DNA from: Viola odorata
Lineage: Eukaryota; Streptophyta; Magnoliopsida; Malpighiales; Violaceae
Length of the DNA stretch: 64,000 bases
Assembly (NCBI GenBank): GCA_963691705.1
Contig: OY829543.1
Span: 32,573,523 to 32,637,522 of the forward strand
Reading direction: 5' to 3'
Shown: positions 41,367 to 52,232 of the stretch, piece after piece
Position numbering within the stretch: position 1 is the first letter of the stretch
Layout: every line of letters starts with the position of its first letter
The notes under the pieces: model-generated
Seen by the model: the letters and a program-made list of their open reading frames with translations, nothing else
What the model was told of the DNA's origin: nothing
The model's database searches: none
Translations under genes and position numbers: made by a program

Positions 41367-42727
41367 TGATGGAGAAAGGAGAGGAGAAATAATTCAATGT
41401 CTCATGACCGACTCGTCCACCTAAAAATAGTTGATACCTCAATCAAAATTAAAACGCTCATTCTCTCTCCTCGAAAACTATCTACTAGGGTTGACAATTT
41501 TATGCATATTTTCACGAGCGTGCATTGCCAATAGTTTGCGATTATTACTTACAAACTTGCAAACTTGAGCTTTACAAAAATATATAAAGTATAAATGCGA
41601 CATTTTCGTTATTTAACGGAAGACGCTATTTATTTTTTCTAAAAGTTTATTACTATTATTTTATATTTTTATTGCCCTATATTAAAATATTTTACAAAGC
41701 TAATAAGAAACCAGAACATTCAATATATCTTTAAGAAAAATGAAAAGAATCACTATAATCTTAAAAGTAATTGAAATTGGGTTAATCACCTTAATCTTAA
41801 AAGTAATTGAAATTGGGTTACTATAATATTTAGAAGTTTATACATCACTGACAAGTATAACATGGTTAATTTAAAGAAACTTTGAAGGATTGCTCAAAGA
41901 TTGAGCATTCAATTAAGAGTTATTGTAGGAGATGCTTCTTATAAATTAGGAAGGTCAATTTTCCTAAGCATTTGTATGTATATATACAATATAGGTTATG
42001 TCGGATTTGTTAAATTATATTTATTAAAATTAAGGTAACGCAGTCATGATTTTTCAATCTTATATATTAATAGACAAATTATATTCCTACATAAGATCAA
42101 TCAGACAATTTTAAATATGAAACTTGATTCATCATTCATAATAAACTGTATAAAAATTATTAAAAATAATAATTATGTAAAGTTTAGTTGGAATAAATTT
42201 ACATTCGATTAAAAATCTTTTACGAACATAAAAATTTAAATAATTATTTTAAATGAAATAAAAATAATAATAAGGAAAGAAGGAGGCTGTTTGCCCCTTC
42301 CCTATTTTGGAAGTGACCCCATTGTTACTGTAGCTAAAGGGATTTTGGTATAGAAATTTTAGAACTAGGACGAATATCTCAATTATAATAAAATAACATA
42401 TGCTTCAAATTTAGGAATCATTTAATCATGTTACTTACTCCTTCTCGTTTAAATGTTGTTTGAGGCGCATTTCTTTGATCCAAAATATGTCATTTTGGTT
42501 ATATAAATGCATATGTTTTATGCACATTACAATTTAGATTTAATTTCAACTAAAATTTTGTTGCTTTAATCTGTTGCAAATTGGAAAAAATGGTTAGTAA
42601 TTACTGAGTGATATTTATTTAAGGTAGTAAATCCTAAAGCTTCCTCTAACATTGGAGCTAAAACGACTTCGTTTCCGAAGCAAAATCTTGTATCCTATTT
42701 TGTTGGACCACTTTGAGTTTTATTATT
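41367..42727. other. AT-rich DNA without recognisable genes
   Basis: No supported ORF, LTR or TIR. A 33-34-bp direct repeat (AATCTTAAAAGTAATTGAAA plus TTGGGTTA) occurs twice at 41758-41822. Possibly old intergenic sequence or unrecognisable transposon remains. Confidence 0.5.
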
Positions 42728-42953
42728 GGGAAAGTGCAAAAAAAGGCACCTGCATACTCTATTTAATGGATTGATTTAGTACTTACACTATTTTTTACTT
42801 TTAAAAGGTACTCGCACTCAAAAAATTGTTCACATTTGGTACCTCACCCTAACGTCGTCCATCGAAAATCATTAAGTGTCCGACGTGGCATGACACGTCA
42901 GCGGCCACGCTTGTCCTTGTTGACGTGCGACGTGTCATGACACGCAAGCAAAA
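42728..42953. mobile_element. Possible MULE-like terminal region, interrupted by T3
   Basis: GGGAAAGTGCAAAAAAAGGC, then AAAAGGTACTCGCACTC and GACGTGGCATGACACGTCA resemble terminal regions of plant Mutator-like elements. CGTGTCATGACACG (42931-42944) is a perfect palindrome. The right end is not visible because the Tat element T3 begins at 42954; no second terminus was found. Confidence 0.35.
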
Positions 42954-43511
42954 TGATAACAATAGACCTAACGCCATGCGTATTTTCATCTTCATACCTT
43001 GCGTTAGGGACAGAAAGCTATACTACCTACTGGGCAGACAGCATAGAAACTATCGCCTCTCGAGGTACGATGAGCGCTGGGATGGTCGACACCAACGGGG
43101 GGGTCTCACATGTTATCCCATCACGGAAACGACGTTAGCCCATCCCAGGCAAGGCATGACATCCCTTAAAGGGCATGGGTATTATCTCGCCTAGCTAACG
43201 CCTATCCCTTAGATATAACGCAATGATAGCACTCTTCACTAACGGGGAATTCCAACCACCTCACGGACCCTTTAGCACCCTAAAATATCGTGATTCTCCT
43301 AGGAAATACCCCCAGAATCAAGGAAGAAGGTAAGCCTAAGATCGCTGGCCGAAACTCTACAATTACTCACTACCCCTACTGACTTAAGCATCGGAGTGTT
43401 TACGTCGGAGATCCCCTCTGGTGCTTTGCAGGTTCCTCAGACTGCCGGGAATAGTGAACCTAGGAAGCCATTTTCCCCATCTACCCCTCGACAAAGATCC
43501 AAATCTTATCA
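42954..43511 (+). repeat. 5' LTR of T3
   Basis: A 558-bp LTR, TGATAACAATAGACC to AAATCTTATCA. Same family as 5865-6338 and 6662-7024, with shared GTCGACACCAACGGGGG, GACTTAAGCATCGGAGTG and GCTTTGCAGGT blocks. Confidence 0.88.
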
Positions 43512-43533
43512 AATTGGTGCTTTCATTGAGAGC
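43512..43533 (+). promoter_or_regulatory. PBS of T3
   Basis: TTGGTGCTTTCATTGAGAGC follows the LTR end directly. I recall this form from several plant gypsy elements but cannot name the tRNA. Confidence 0.6.
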
Positions 43534-43597
43534 TTTGGTTCTATTAAGTGAGCATCCTTAATAGCCAGGCTCTGTTTTTCTTGAAGATTGAAGGGTT

Positions 43598-45650
43598 ATG
43601 GCTTCTGATTCAGATCTTACACCGTCCCAATCTTCTAGCCTTTCCTTCAATACTCGCAGACGGCTTTTCCCTTTCGCCACTTCTGATGTTTCTACCACGA
43701 TACAGGAAATTCCCCAAGGGACGTCAGACTTTTCCTTTGGACAAACAGTGGAAATATCTTTTTCCCAGATGCACATTCCTTTTTCCCAGATGGTGGGACC
43801 TAGTTTTTCCACTCCTCATTCGAGGGGACCAGCAGTAGACAACGCAGGCAATCCTCTTGTGAACTTATTATCAGCTCTTCAGGCTCAACTAAACCATCTA
43901 ACAGAGTTAGCCGCAGGATTTACGCCCCATGTTTCAGGACCCAGCGTACCTTCTTAGATAGTTTTTACTCCATCTATTGTCACTGATCGACCATTATTGC
44001 CTCGGCAATCCAGAGGCATCCAGTTAACCTTACCCGCGATATCGATCCCTGTCAGTTTCATGCAACTCGAGCATAGACACACCGAACCCTCCGCACAGTA
44101 GACGAGGGAAATCCCTGCTTTTGAAGGGGAGCGATGACACGATGAGCACAAAAATCATTGGGAGGACAGGCGAGATGAGACATTCAGGGACCCATCTCCT
44201 AGACATAGTGAGAGGTCGAGTAGTAGAAGACGACGAACCCGAACGCCAAGGAGTCGCAGCCGATCTCTTAGGTGATATCGTGAGCATGCCCTTCGAGGTC
44301 AAGGGCACCGCGAAGAAGTTTCCCCTCCTCGTCGACCCCGCGGGATTCCTGACGATAACGCTGGTCACCCGTTTAGTTATCGCATAAGACATCACCGAGT
44401 CAACTGACACGTAAAACTTCCTGCAGAATCGTATGACGGCACAAGGGATCCTATCTCTCACCTCAACAAAGTGAAAGATTTTGTACAATTTCAAACCCAT
44501 AGTGACGCCGCGTTATGTCAGATTTTTGTCATGACACTGTCTGGTGTAATGCGTCTTTGGTTTGAGGGCCTCTATTGATAGTTTTCCTCAGTTGGAAACA
44601 AAGTTCCGGAGTCGATTTAGCACGGCTGTACCTATCAGGAAATCTGCGGCAGCGTTATTCGATATCCATGGAAAATCACAGGAATCCTTGAAGGACTTCC
44701 TGAGTCGCTTTGATCTCGAGATGTCGTTAACACTAGGCGTTACCTTCGATTTCGCTGTTGAGGCCTTAAAGCGCAATTGTTGTTACGGGAAGTTACGAGA
44801 CACATTAATGGTGGATCCACCACCGACGTTAGACGCGTTGAGACTGAAAGCTCATAACTATGCGAGGATGGAGGAAGAGGAAAACAGAGGGAGAATCCGA
44901 AACATGCCTCAGGACACACATCCCATTCCTAACGCCCAGACAAACGCGACTCCAGATAGTCGCCCAAATGATGACTATGGCCAACGAAAAGACCACATCC
45001 CTAGAACCTCCAATCGGCAAATGGGTAATTTTTTAAAGGGAAGATAGAGCAATTCTCCTACTAAAAGGCAAACGGATCCACCAAAGGGCCGAATATACGA
45101 CCCTGACCTTCCTTCCCTCATATTTCCGAGAGCGGAAACCTTAGCAATCGTTCAGCAACGGAACCTACCCATCCATTATCCGGCTCCTGTGAAACCAGGA
45201 GTAATTATGGGGGGAAGGAAAAACGTCTTTTGTAAGTTTCACAAAGTCAAAGGACACTCCACGGATGTATGCCGGGAATTGAAGTTGGCGATAGAGCGTT
45301 TGGTTGAAGAAGGTTACCTCGGAGAATTTGCCACTAAAACAAGAGAAGAAGCCAGAAGTAACACGGCAGGCAAAATGCAAGACGACAAACTAGTATTTTT
45401 GCATCCCCCGGGAAACAACGATGCCCCTGACGAGAGAATGAGAGAGACGTTAACAGTCCATGATGACGACATTCCCATGATCAATATTATCGTGGGTGGA
45501 GTGCCGTATTTTGATGAATCGGTACAGCTAACGCCTAGTTCGGGAGAAAAGCATAAACGAGAAAGCATGCTGGTAAAAACTGAGGTGATAAGTGCTTTAG
45601 ATCGTATGGTATTGTCCTTCTCGGAGGAAGACAAGAAAGGTGTCACCTTC
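43598..45650 (+). pseudogene. T3 gag
   Basis: The first ORF (43598-43957, MASDSDLTPSQSSSLSFNTR) is the variable N-terminus. A region with several stops then encodes an Arg/Ser-rich stretch. The retrotransposon gag core follows (SYDGTRDPISHLNKVKDFVQ, MRLWFEGL, then from 44562 SFPQLETKFRSRFSTAV, KSQESLKDFLSRFDLEM). After 45189 comes a CCHC-like unit of Tat type (CKFHKVKGHSTDVCRELK, IERLVEEGYLGEF). Multiple stops and frame changes show it is dead. Element B cut it at 45650, where GVTF is followed by LTR sequence. Confidence 0.82.
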
Positions 45651-46580
45651 TGTTGATACCCGAATTTTGACGCCATTTTTATTTAATTTTAGCATTTCTG
45701 TTATTTAGTTAATTTACCGGCATTTTCAGTTAATTTACTGTCGCTAGCATTTGTAAGTGTTTCGTTGCATTTTAGCATCATCGTTAGCATCGTCAGCTTT
45801 CGAAATCACATTTTTAATTTTTCGGCACATATTTTCATTATTATTATCATTATTATTTTTAGCCTTAAAAACTACATTTTTGACTATCCGGCAGTCGTTT
45901 GCTAGTTTTTTCTTCGTTTTAGGTCATCACATGAATTTTAGGATTTTTAATATTTTAGCGCATTTTTTAGTATTTTTATTATTTTATTATTATTTTCATT
46001 CGAGCTTTTATTGGACCCAAGTAAGTCTGCTCAGACAATAGCTCGACTTTAAAATGTTTTCTATCAACTAGTTGCTAGCTTTTTTTCTGCTCGCAACGGT
46101 CTACAGCGTTTCGTGTAATTTTCGGCGTAACGTCTTTATTTTTCCGTTCAAACGTTTCACATTTTTGAACGCGAAAATAAACACGTTAAACGAAAAATTC
46201 TCGTCATTCGCTGTAGACGGTTAAACCCGTCGTATTTTTCTCTACGCGATGGTACCTTCGGCTCGAAAAGTCAGAACGTTTGTTCGCGGGAACTGGCTCG
46301 AGGCCATTTAAATCAGATGAAAAGTCATTTGATCATGGCCATTGATCTGGTCAACCAAGGAAAGTCAACCAGATCAATGGCCCTTGAATTAATGTGCATA
46401 ATGCACATGCACAGTGCACGCACGAGCGAGGCAACGGAAGTCCTTGCCCGAGCCACCTGCTCCCATCGCTTCCTAGCCCCCTAGCCCTCCGCCATCATCA
46501 CGCCTCCCCCTAGCTCCGCCAGCACTATGAGCCGGCCACCGCGCGCAGCCCCGTCGTCTCCCTCCCCACGCGTATTTGGC

Positions 46581-46588
46581 TATAAATA
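46581..46588 (+). promoter_or_regulatory. TATA box of element B LTR
   Basis: GGCTATAAATAGCC at 46578-46591 places TATAAATA in a small palindrome in GC-richer DNA, the likely core promoter; transcription would start shortly downstream. Confidence 0.65.
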
Positions 46589-47499
46589 GCCACCATCTCT
46601 CAACGAAAAAGGGTCCGAAATTTTGCAAGAAAAAGCACTACTCCCTCTCCATTTTTCCGGGCCAATCCACGTACACTTGAACCTCATTCCCGGTGCTCAA
46701 TCCTGTCTACTCTCGGCAAGCACTGTAAGTTTCTTTCTCTCTCTCTCACTTACGGTTTCTTCCTCTAATTTTTGTTCATGCCTTAGACTATCATTTAATT
46801 GCTCAAATATGGTTCGATTGCTTATTTTTAAGTTAGTTTCACTACACTAGCATCTATTAAATTGTTTGAACACTTGAGGTATTTATTTGCTAATTAAATG
46901 AATTAATGTGCATTATTATTACCGTTGCAATCGCCACTGTTTGGCTGGGATTTACGTTGCTGTGATTGCATGGCTGTGTTGTTGGAAGGGAGAGGCTCCT
47001 TTCGGGCCAAGAACCAGGCGAATTAGTCGCCTGGTCGTCACCTCCGTCGCCGGCAGTGGCGCCGGCGATGGGAGGTTGAAGAAGATGTTGATCGGGCTGC
47101 ATGGCCTTCGCGTAAGGAAATAAAGGAAAGGTGATAGGCTTGGCCCATCACCATTAAAATTAATTCCCTTGGGCCAGGAATTGTTCCTGGCCCATTTCTC
47201 CAAACTTCCAAGCTAGGCCCAGCCCATTTATATTTTTTCGAGCCTTCAAGTCGTCATTTTTTTTACGTAAAATGCTAACATGCTTCGTATGATTATTATT
47301 TGTGATATGTGCTATTTTTCCTATATGTTATACACGAATTGTTTTAGTTCACTTTTTTGTAAAATATTTCGTATGCTTATTCTTGCATCAAGTTGTTTAT
47401 TGAATTATTTTTATATGTGAATTGCTCATTTCTTATCGTGATATTTATTTTGATGTTATTTAACTTCAGCCATTTATATTTAGCAATTTAATTCCAGTC

Positions 47500-48120
47500 A
47501 TTTAATATACCGCATATATGGTCGGTCGCATTTTAATTCTCGTCAATATTCAACCGCTTTAATTTTTCGCAAAACTGCTGGAAATCCTTCCGCAAATTAT
47601 CAACTGTTTACTTTTCCGCACTTTAAATTTCAGCAATTTACTTTCGGCAATTTAAATTCAATACCGCCTATATGGTCGGTCGCATTTCAATTTTCGTAAA
47701 TATTCAACTGCTTTAATTTTTCACAAACTGCTGGAAATCCTTCCGCAAATTATCAACTTTTTAATTTTCCGCACTTTACTTTTCCGCACTTTACTTTTTC
47801 GCACTTTACTTTTCCGCACTTTAAAATTCTGCAATTTACTTTTGGCAATTTAAATTCAATACCGCCTACATGGTCAGTCGCATTTAAATTTTTGTAAATA
47901 TTCAACTGCTTTAAATTTTCGCAAACTGCTGGAAATTTTTCCGCAATATCAACTGTTTATTTTTCTGCAAATATCAACTGTTTTAATTTTCTGCAATATC
48001 AACTGCTTTAATTTTCTGCAATATCAATTGCTTTAACTTTCTGCAGTATCAATCATTAAAATTTCTGCAAATCATCAATTGTTTTAAATTTTTTTAATCA
48101 TCAACTCTTTTAATTTCCTG
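47500..48120 (+). repeat. Short A/T-rich tandem repeats in the element B LTR
   Basis: Two related blocks of about 170-190 bp (ACCGCATATATGGTCGGTCG at 47510, near-copies at 47672 and 47862) contain runs of CTTTACTTTTCCGCA and, later, TTTTCTGCAATATCAACTG units. Confidence 0.8.
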
Positions 48121-48130
48121 CACTTATCAA

Positions 48131-48740
48131 CGTAGCATTTAAATTCTCGTATGCATAAAATCAATCGTTTTTCGCATGCAATCAACGTAGCATTTTAATT
48201 CTCGTATGCGTAAAATCAATCATTTTTCGCATGCAATCCACGTAGCATTTAAATTCTCGTATGCTTAAAATCAATCATTTTTCGCATGCAATCAACCTAG
48301 CATTAAATTTTCGTATGCGTAAAATCAATCATTTTTTGCATCCAATCAACGTAGCATTTAATTTTTGTATGCGTAAAATCAATCATTTTTCGCATGCAAT
48401 AAACGTAGCATTTAAATTCTCGTACGCGTAAAATCAATCATTTTTCGCATGCAATCAACCCAGCATTTAAATACTTGTATGCGTAAAATCAATCATTTTT
48501 CGCATGCAATCAACCTAGCATTTAAATTCTCGCATGCTTAAAATCAATCATTTTTCGCATGCAATCAACCCAGCATTTAAATTCTCGCATGCATTAAATC
48601 CATCATTTTTCGCATACAATCAACTCAACATTTAATTTTCGTACGCGTTAAATCCATCATTTTTCGCGTGCAATCAACTCAGCATTTAATTCTCGTATGC
48701 GTTAAATCCATCATTTCTCGCATGCAATCAACTGTCATTT
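48131..48740 (+). repeat. Tandem array, unit about 55 bp, about 11 copies, in the element B LTR
   Basis: Units start CGTAGCATTTAAATTCTCGT and continue ATGCGTAAAATCAATCATTT, TTCGCATGCAATCAA. Copies begin at 48131, 48186, 48241, 48296, 48350, 48404 and so on. Substitutions distinguish all copies. Confidence 0.92.
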
Positions 48741-49635
48741 AAATTTTTGCGCTCATAGAATTGTTTATTTATTTTTCGAGCTATCACTAACACTCTCGTT
48801 TTGTAGGTTTTAATTTCAAGCTTCGCTCGAAACTACGCCTTTCGTTCCTTTTTATTTATTCAACGCTTTTCGCAAATATCAATCGTACGCATGATATATA
48901 GAACTGCTAGAATTAAAATCAACCCACATGAACAACGTGTTTAAAGAGTTGCTTAAAATGCCATGTTCATATGATTTTAAATTCTCGCTTATATTGACTG
49001 CATGTACATGGGGATTTTCGATCCCACACCAGTTTTCCACTTCAAAAAAGCAATCATTTAAATTTGTACTCTGTTAGCAATCCATGATAGGTTCACTTAG
49101 CAATTAATTTAATCATGCATGGCCCGATGATGAAAAAAGAGGGCGCTCATTCAGTCTTATGGAAAATTCAGTCCCATTACGTTACGGTCAGGAATAATCA
49201 ATCGATCTTGATAAATGGTAATCTCGTCCAAAAGATCTTTTTATTATTCCTGAACGGTCACGATCATAGAAAAGGCTAAAGTGACGATTCCTCTGAGGGC
49301 CCCCTTTTTCAAAACGTATTTTATCAAACACCTTTTTAAACACCTCTCTCATCAACTGGTAACCATTTTCGGATGTGACTCGGGTGCCTAACACCTTCCC
49401 GAGACCATAATACGACGCCGAACCTTTGTCTAGGGTCCAGACCCCTTTTTGTGCCTTTAGTTTTTTTTACTTATTATACTTCCTATGCCATGACGATTAG
49501 GGTTCCCTAAGCCTAGCAACCAAATTAGGGTGGCGACTTCATTGCATGCTGCTAGGCGTCCCTTTTACGCCGAGCATCTGAAGGTCTCAAATTTCGTTGC
49601 ACACTCGCTAATTTTTAATTTTCGGGGCGCGACAG

Positions 49636-49657
49636 TTTGGCGACTTCACTGGGGACC
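49636..49657 (+). promoter_or_regulatory. PBS of element B
   Basis: TGGCGACTTCACTGGGGAC begins a few bases after the LTR end GCGACA. It is of the type that I associate with tRNA-Arg priming in Tat/Ogre elements; the same site is found in element A. Confidence 0.78.
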
Positions 49658-49832
49658 AATAGGGTCGGAGCCGGTTTTATCTTTTTAGAGAGGTGTTTTA
49701 TTTGTTTATTTATTTGCTTTGATCAATTGCTGGTCTGTTCATTTATTTGCTTTATCAATTGTCATATGCATTTCATAGCGCCCTACACCCAGGGGACAAT
49801 TACCAAACTAGGAGGGTAGTAGTGACGCCCTA

Positions 49833-49844
49833 GGACACATGTCC
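49833..49844 (+). promoter_or_regulatory. Leader palindrome of element B
   Basis: GGACACATGTCC, five paired bases around a two-base centre, about 176 bp from the PBS. It is the counterpart of the perfect palindrome of element A at 24258, within a conserved leader. Confidence 0.45.
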
Positions 49845-50153
49845 TGGGTAGTGTTCACCAATCCCTACTCGGATGAACCCCTAAAGCCAGTCGAAAGGTT
49901 ATACGATTTCGCAAGAAATCGGGAGACTGGACGACACTTTAGGGACCTTTTCATGGTATCATCCGGGAACCATTCAAGCCAATTAGAAATGTCAGAATCA
50001 GAGCCCCAGCACGTGCATCATGATTATACATGTTTGTCGTGGCATATTGACATGATTTTTCTGTTATACGAACTGTAAATTTTCTGACACGTGCAGGTTA
50101 CTTGGCGTTAAAATTTTATTTTTGTCCCACAGGACCCGTTTTGCTCATTCAAT

Positions 50154-50327
50154 ATGTCGGCACATACACTACTTTCACTTGATATTTTCGGGGAACGAAG
50201 TTTCAACGATCAGACACTACAAAGCCGAATTGCCGCTTTAGAGGCTGAGATAGAGATGAAGAAAGGGGAGTTGGCTTCGATGGAGTACCTTTGGCAAAAG
50301 CAAGAAGACTCGGACGCCCAGGAATGA
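50154..50327 (+). CDS. Leader ORF of element B, 57 aa
   Basis: An ORF from the first ATG after a TTTTTGTCCCACAG stretch, which also looks like a splice acceptor. The product starts MSAHTLLSLDIFGERSFNDQ, continues with an amphipathic helix (LQSRIAALEAEIEMKKGEL) and ends ASMEYLWQKQEDSDAQE. Element A carries a homologue at 23739-23918 on its sense strand, so the reading frame was kept while the elements diverged. This argues that it is translated. The next ORF is gag, 787 bp downstream. The helix suggests protein-protein contact; I do not recognise a family. It may be related to the ORF of unknown function before gag in Ogre elements. Confidence 0.6.
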   Translation: MSAHTLLSLDIFGERSFNDQTLQSRIAALEAEIEMKKGELASMEYLWQKQEDSDAQE

Positions 50328-51113
50328 CACCTTCAGGGAATGGCTCGGATATCGGCAGATCTTTTCTTTTTAGCTAGGACCTCTGATTTCATCTATCTTA
50401 GCCATTTTTGATGAATTTAGGAAGTTGACAAGTTTACCATATTTTGTAAACGCTTTTTAATAAAGTCGTACTCTTTCGGATATTTATTAAATCGCCTCAT
50501 CTTTTCCATATCAACTATCCCTCCAAATACAAACCCAAGAAAAAAAAACATCACAAAACAAAAAGAGAAAATCCCTCCGGGATAAAACACAATCGTCTCA
50601 CCGAAATTCTGAAAAATCAGAACAAGTATTCAAAACATCCGAGTATCGCTCACTCATAGCCATGTCTTTCTAGTTTATCACAAAAAAACTCCAAGTTCAT
50701 AAAGATTGTCGTCTCTCCCCTCGGTTGAGTTTACCAGGGATCAAGCATTACATCGTCAAAAGAATAGCGTAAAAGAGATCTTCCTAGCATGGTGGCATTG
50801 GTTGCCCCTGTTGGTTTGGGTTTCGCCGTTAGCATCTCAGATTTACTTCATATCGTTGGAATGTATAGAGGCTTCCTTCGTATCTTGTCAACCACTGGGA
50901 TTCCTCGCCTCTCCGACCGCCCTGAAAATATCAAGTGAAAGTGTGGCCGGAAAATGAATGAGCAACGTGGAGGCCTCGGGATTGCATATCACCTGTATAT
51001 CCTCACTTGTATTTACTCTTGTCTGTGTTTTTCCTTTTTTCAGGTTCACGATAGCTCCTCGGAAGCAAGCTAGTCCGCACAGGCTCCCCCTAACTAGACT
51101 TCAAAAATGAAAA
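50328..51113 (+). other. Leader of element B between the small ORF and gag
   Basis: No supported ORF. GAAAATATCAAGTGAAAG (50924-50941) is an exact reverse complement of 50172-50189 in the small ORF. 50925-50990 (with CGTGGAGGCCTCGGGATTG) is conserved in element A. CCTTTTTTCAGGTTCACG (51034) resembles a splice acceptor ahead of gag. Confidence 0.55.
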
Positions 51114-52232
51114 ATGACTGAACCGGCCAAGACCGATGAAGCACTAATGGCTAAAATCGCAGAGTTAGAGGAGCAAGTTAGGATCACTACAGAAAGAGCC
51201 ACCATGGCCGAAAAGGAAAGAGATGAAGCTGTCACCGAAGTGCCACCGGGTTTTGATCTCCCTCAAACAAAAGGACCTCCCTCTTCGCTCACCGTCGCAG
51301 GACCTTCCGTACTCCCACCACTTTCTGGTCCCCCGGGCCATTGGAAATGGGATAATCCCTTCACTGTACCCACCGCTACACATCCTACAGTTAAGGCGGG
51401 TGAAGAGATCTCCCCGTCGCTTCAGCACCTTTCAATCAACCCTGCTGTGGACCCCAGTAAGAGTCAGGCCCACCTAGAGGCTTTGTATCTCCCTCCTATT
51501 CCTCCGAGCACAATTCCCGGACCTGTGGGAACTCAGCTCCTCACTTTCAACCCAGCACAACCTCAGTTCTCATCAGAACCTATGCTGCCCTTCGGTTCTA
51601 ACCCCATCGGGGCCGAGAAACCGAAAAGTGACAGACTGGATCTTCTCAAGGAAAGACTCAGAGCAATCGAAGGGGCCGATCCGTTCGATCCCACAGGTCT
51701 CGCCGATATGTGCATGGTCCCCGGGATCGTCATACCTCCGAAGTACAAGATCCCCGACTTTGAAAAGTATACTGGGGTAGAATGCCCAAAGACCCACCTT
51801 AGAGCATACTGCAACAAGATGGCAGAGATGATCCACAACGAACCGTTGTTGATCCATCTATTCCGAGAAAGCTTGACCAAGCACGCCCTAACTTGGTATA
51901 TGGGGCTGGACAGAGCCAGGATCAGGACGTGGAGAGACTTGTCCGATGCCTTCTACCGACAATATAAATTCAACATGGAGGTGGCTCCTGACCGCGCCGA
52001 CCTGCAAAATCTGGAAAAGAAAATCGGCGAGTCCGTGAAGACCTATGCTCAGAGATGGAGAGAGTTGGCCTCGAGAATCTCTCCACCCTTAAGCGACAAG
52101 GAACTCTTGTCGATTTTCTTGCACACCTTCAAAGCTCCCTACTACACCTACCTGATCTCGAACCCCTCAAAAAACTTCTCCGACATGGTCCTAATTGCTG
52201 AAAGAGTCGAGCAAGGGATTAAGTCTGGATGA
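51114..52232 (+). CDS. gag: Element B gag, N-terminal and capsid part (ends at in-frame TGA)
   Basis: 372 codons. The start at 51114 is chosen because an ATG 7 bp upstream gives only a 4-codon frame. The N-terminus is a short coiled coil (IAELEEQVRITTERATMAEK), then Pro-rich linkers. Residues about 205-372 match the retrotransposon gag (capsid) domain: YKIPDFEKYTGVECPKTHLR, LTWYMGLDRARIRTWRDLS, FYRQYKFNMEVAPDRADLQN, YAQRWRELASRI. The product would assemble the cytoplasmic particle. TGA at 52230 stops it just after VEQGIKSG. The same frame stays open for the following 1083 codons, so this is either one recent mutation or a readthrough site. Confidence 0.9.
   Translation: MTEPAKTDEALMAKIAELEEQVRITTERATMAEKERDEAVTEVPPGFDLPQTKGPPSSLTVAGPSVLPPLSGPPGHWKWDNPFTVPTATHPTVKAGEEISPSLQHLSINPAVDPSKSQAHLEALYLPPIPPSTIPGPVGTQLLTFNPAQPQFSSEPMLPFGSNPIGAEKPKSDRLDLLKERLRAIEGADPFDPTGLADMCMVPGIVIPPKYKIPDFEKYTGVECPKTHLRAYCNKMAEMIHNEPLLIHLFRESLTKHALTWYMGLDRARIRTWRDLSDAFYRQYKFNMEVAPDRADLQNLEKKIGESVKTYAQRWRELASRISPPLSDKELLSIFLHTFKAPYYTYLISNPSKNFSDMVLIAERVEQGIKSG

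Larger units (their letters stand above)
42954..45650 (+). mobile_element. Tat element T3, visible 5' part
   Basis: 5' LTR (42954-43511), PBS and decayed gag, interrupted within gag by element B at 45651. The left flank before the LTR is CAAAA, which would be its TSD. Pol and the 3' LTR should lie beyond element B, outside the window. Confidence 0.85.
45651..49634 (+). repeat. 5' LTR of element B
   Basis: A 3984-bp LTR from TGTTGATACCCGAATTTTG to GGGGCGCGACA. Its first 785 bp recur at 63216-64000, where I hand-counted roughly 15-20 differences, suggesting a fairly recent insertion. TATA box at 46581. 47500-48740 holds short tandem repeats. 48930-49530 is related to the 3' part of the element A LTR (for example GTGTGGGATC-like, CATGCATGGCCCGATGATG, CGGGTGCCTAACACC). 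Confidence 0.93.

Noticed and set aside
44030..44500. 156-codon minus-strand ORF
   Set aside because: Shadow of the T3 gag region on the opposite strand; the plus strand has recognisable gag motifs.
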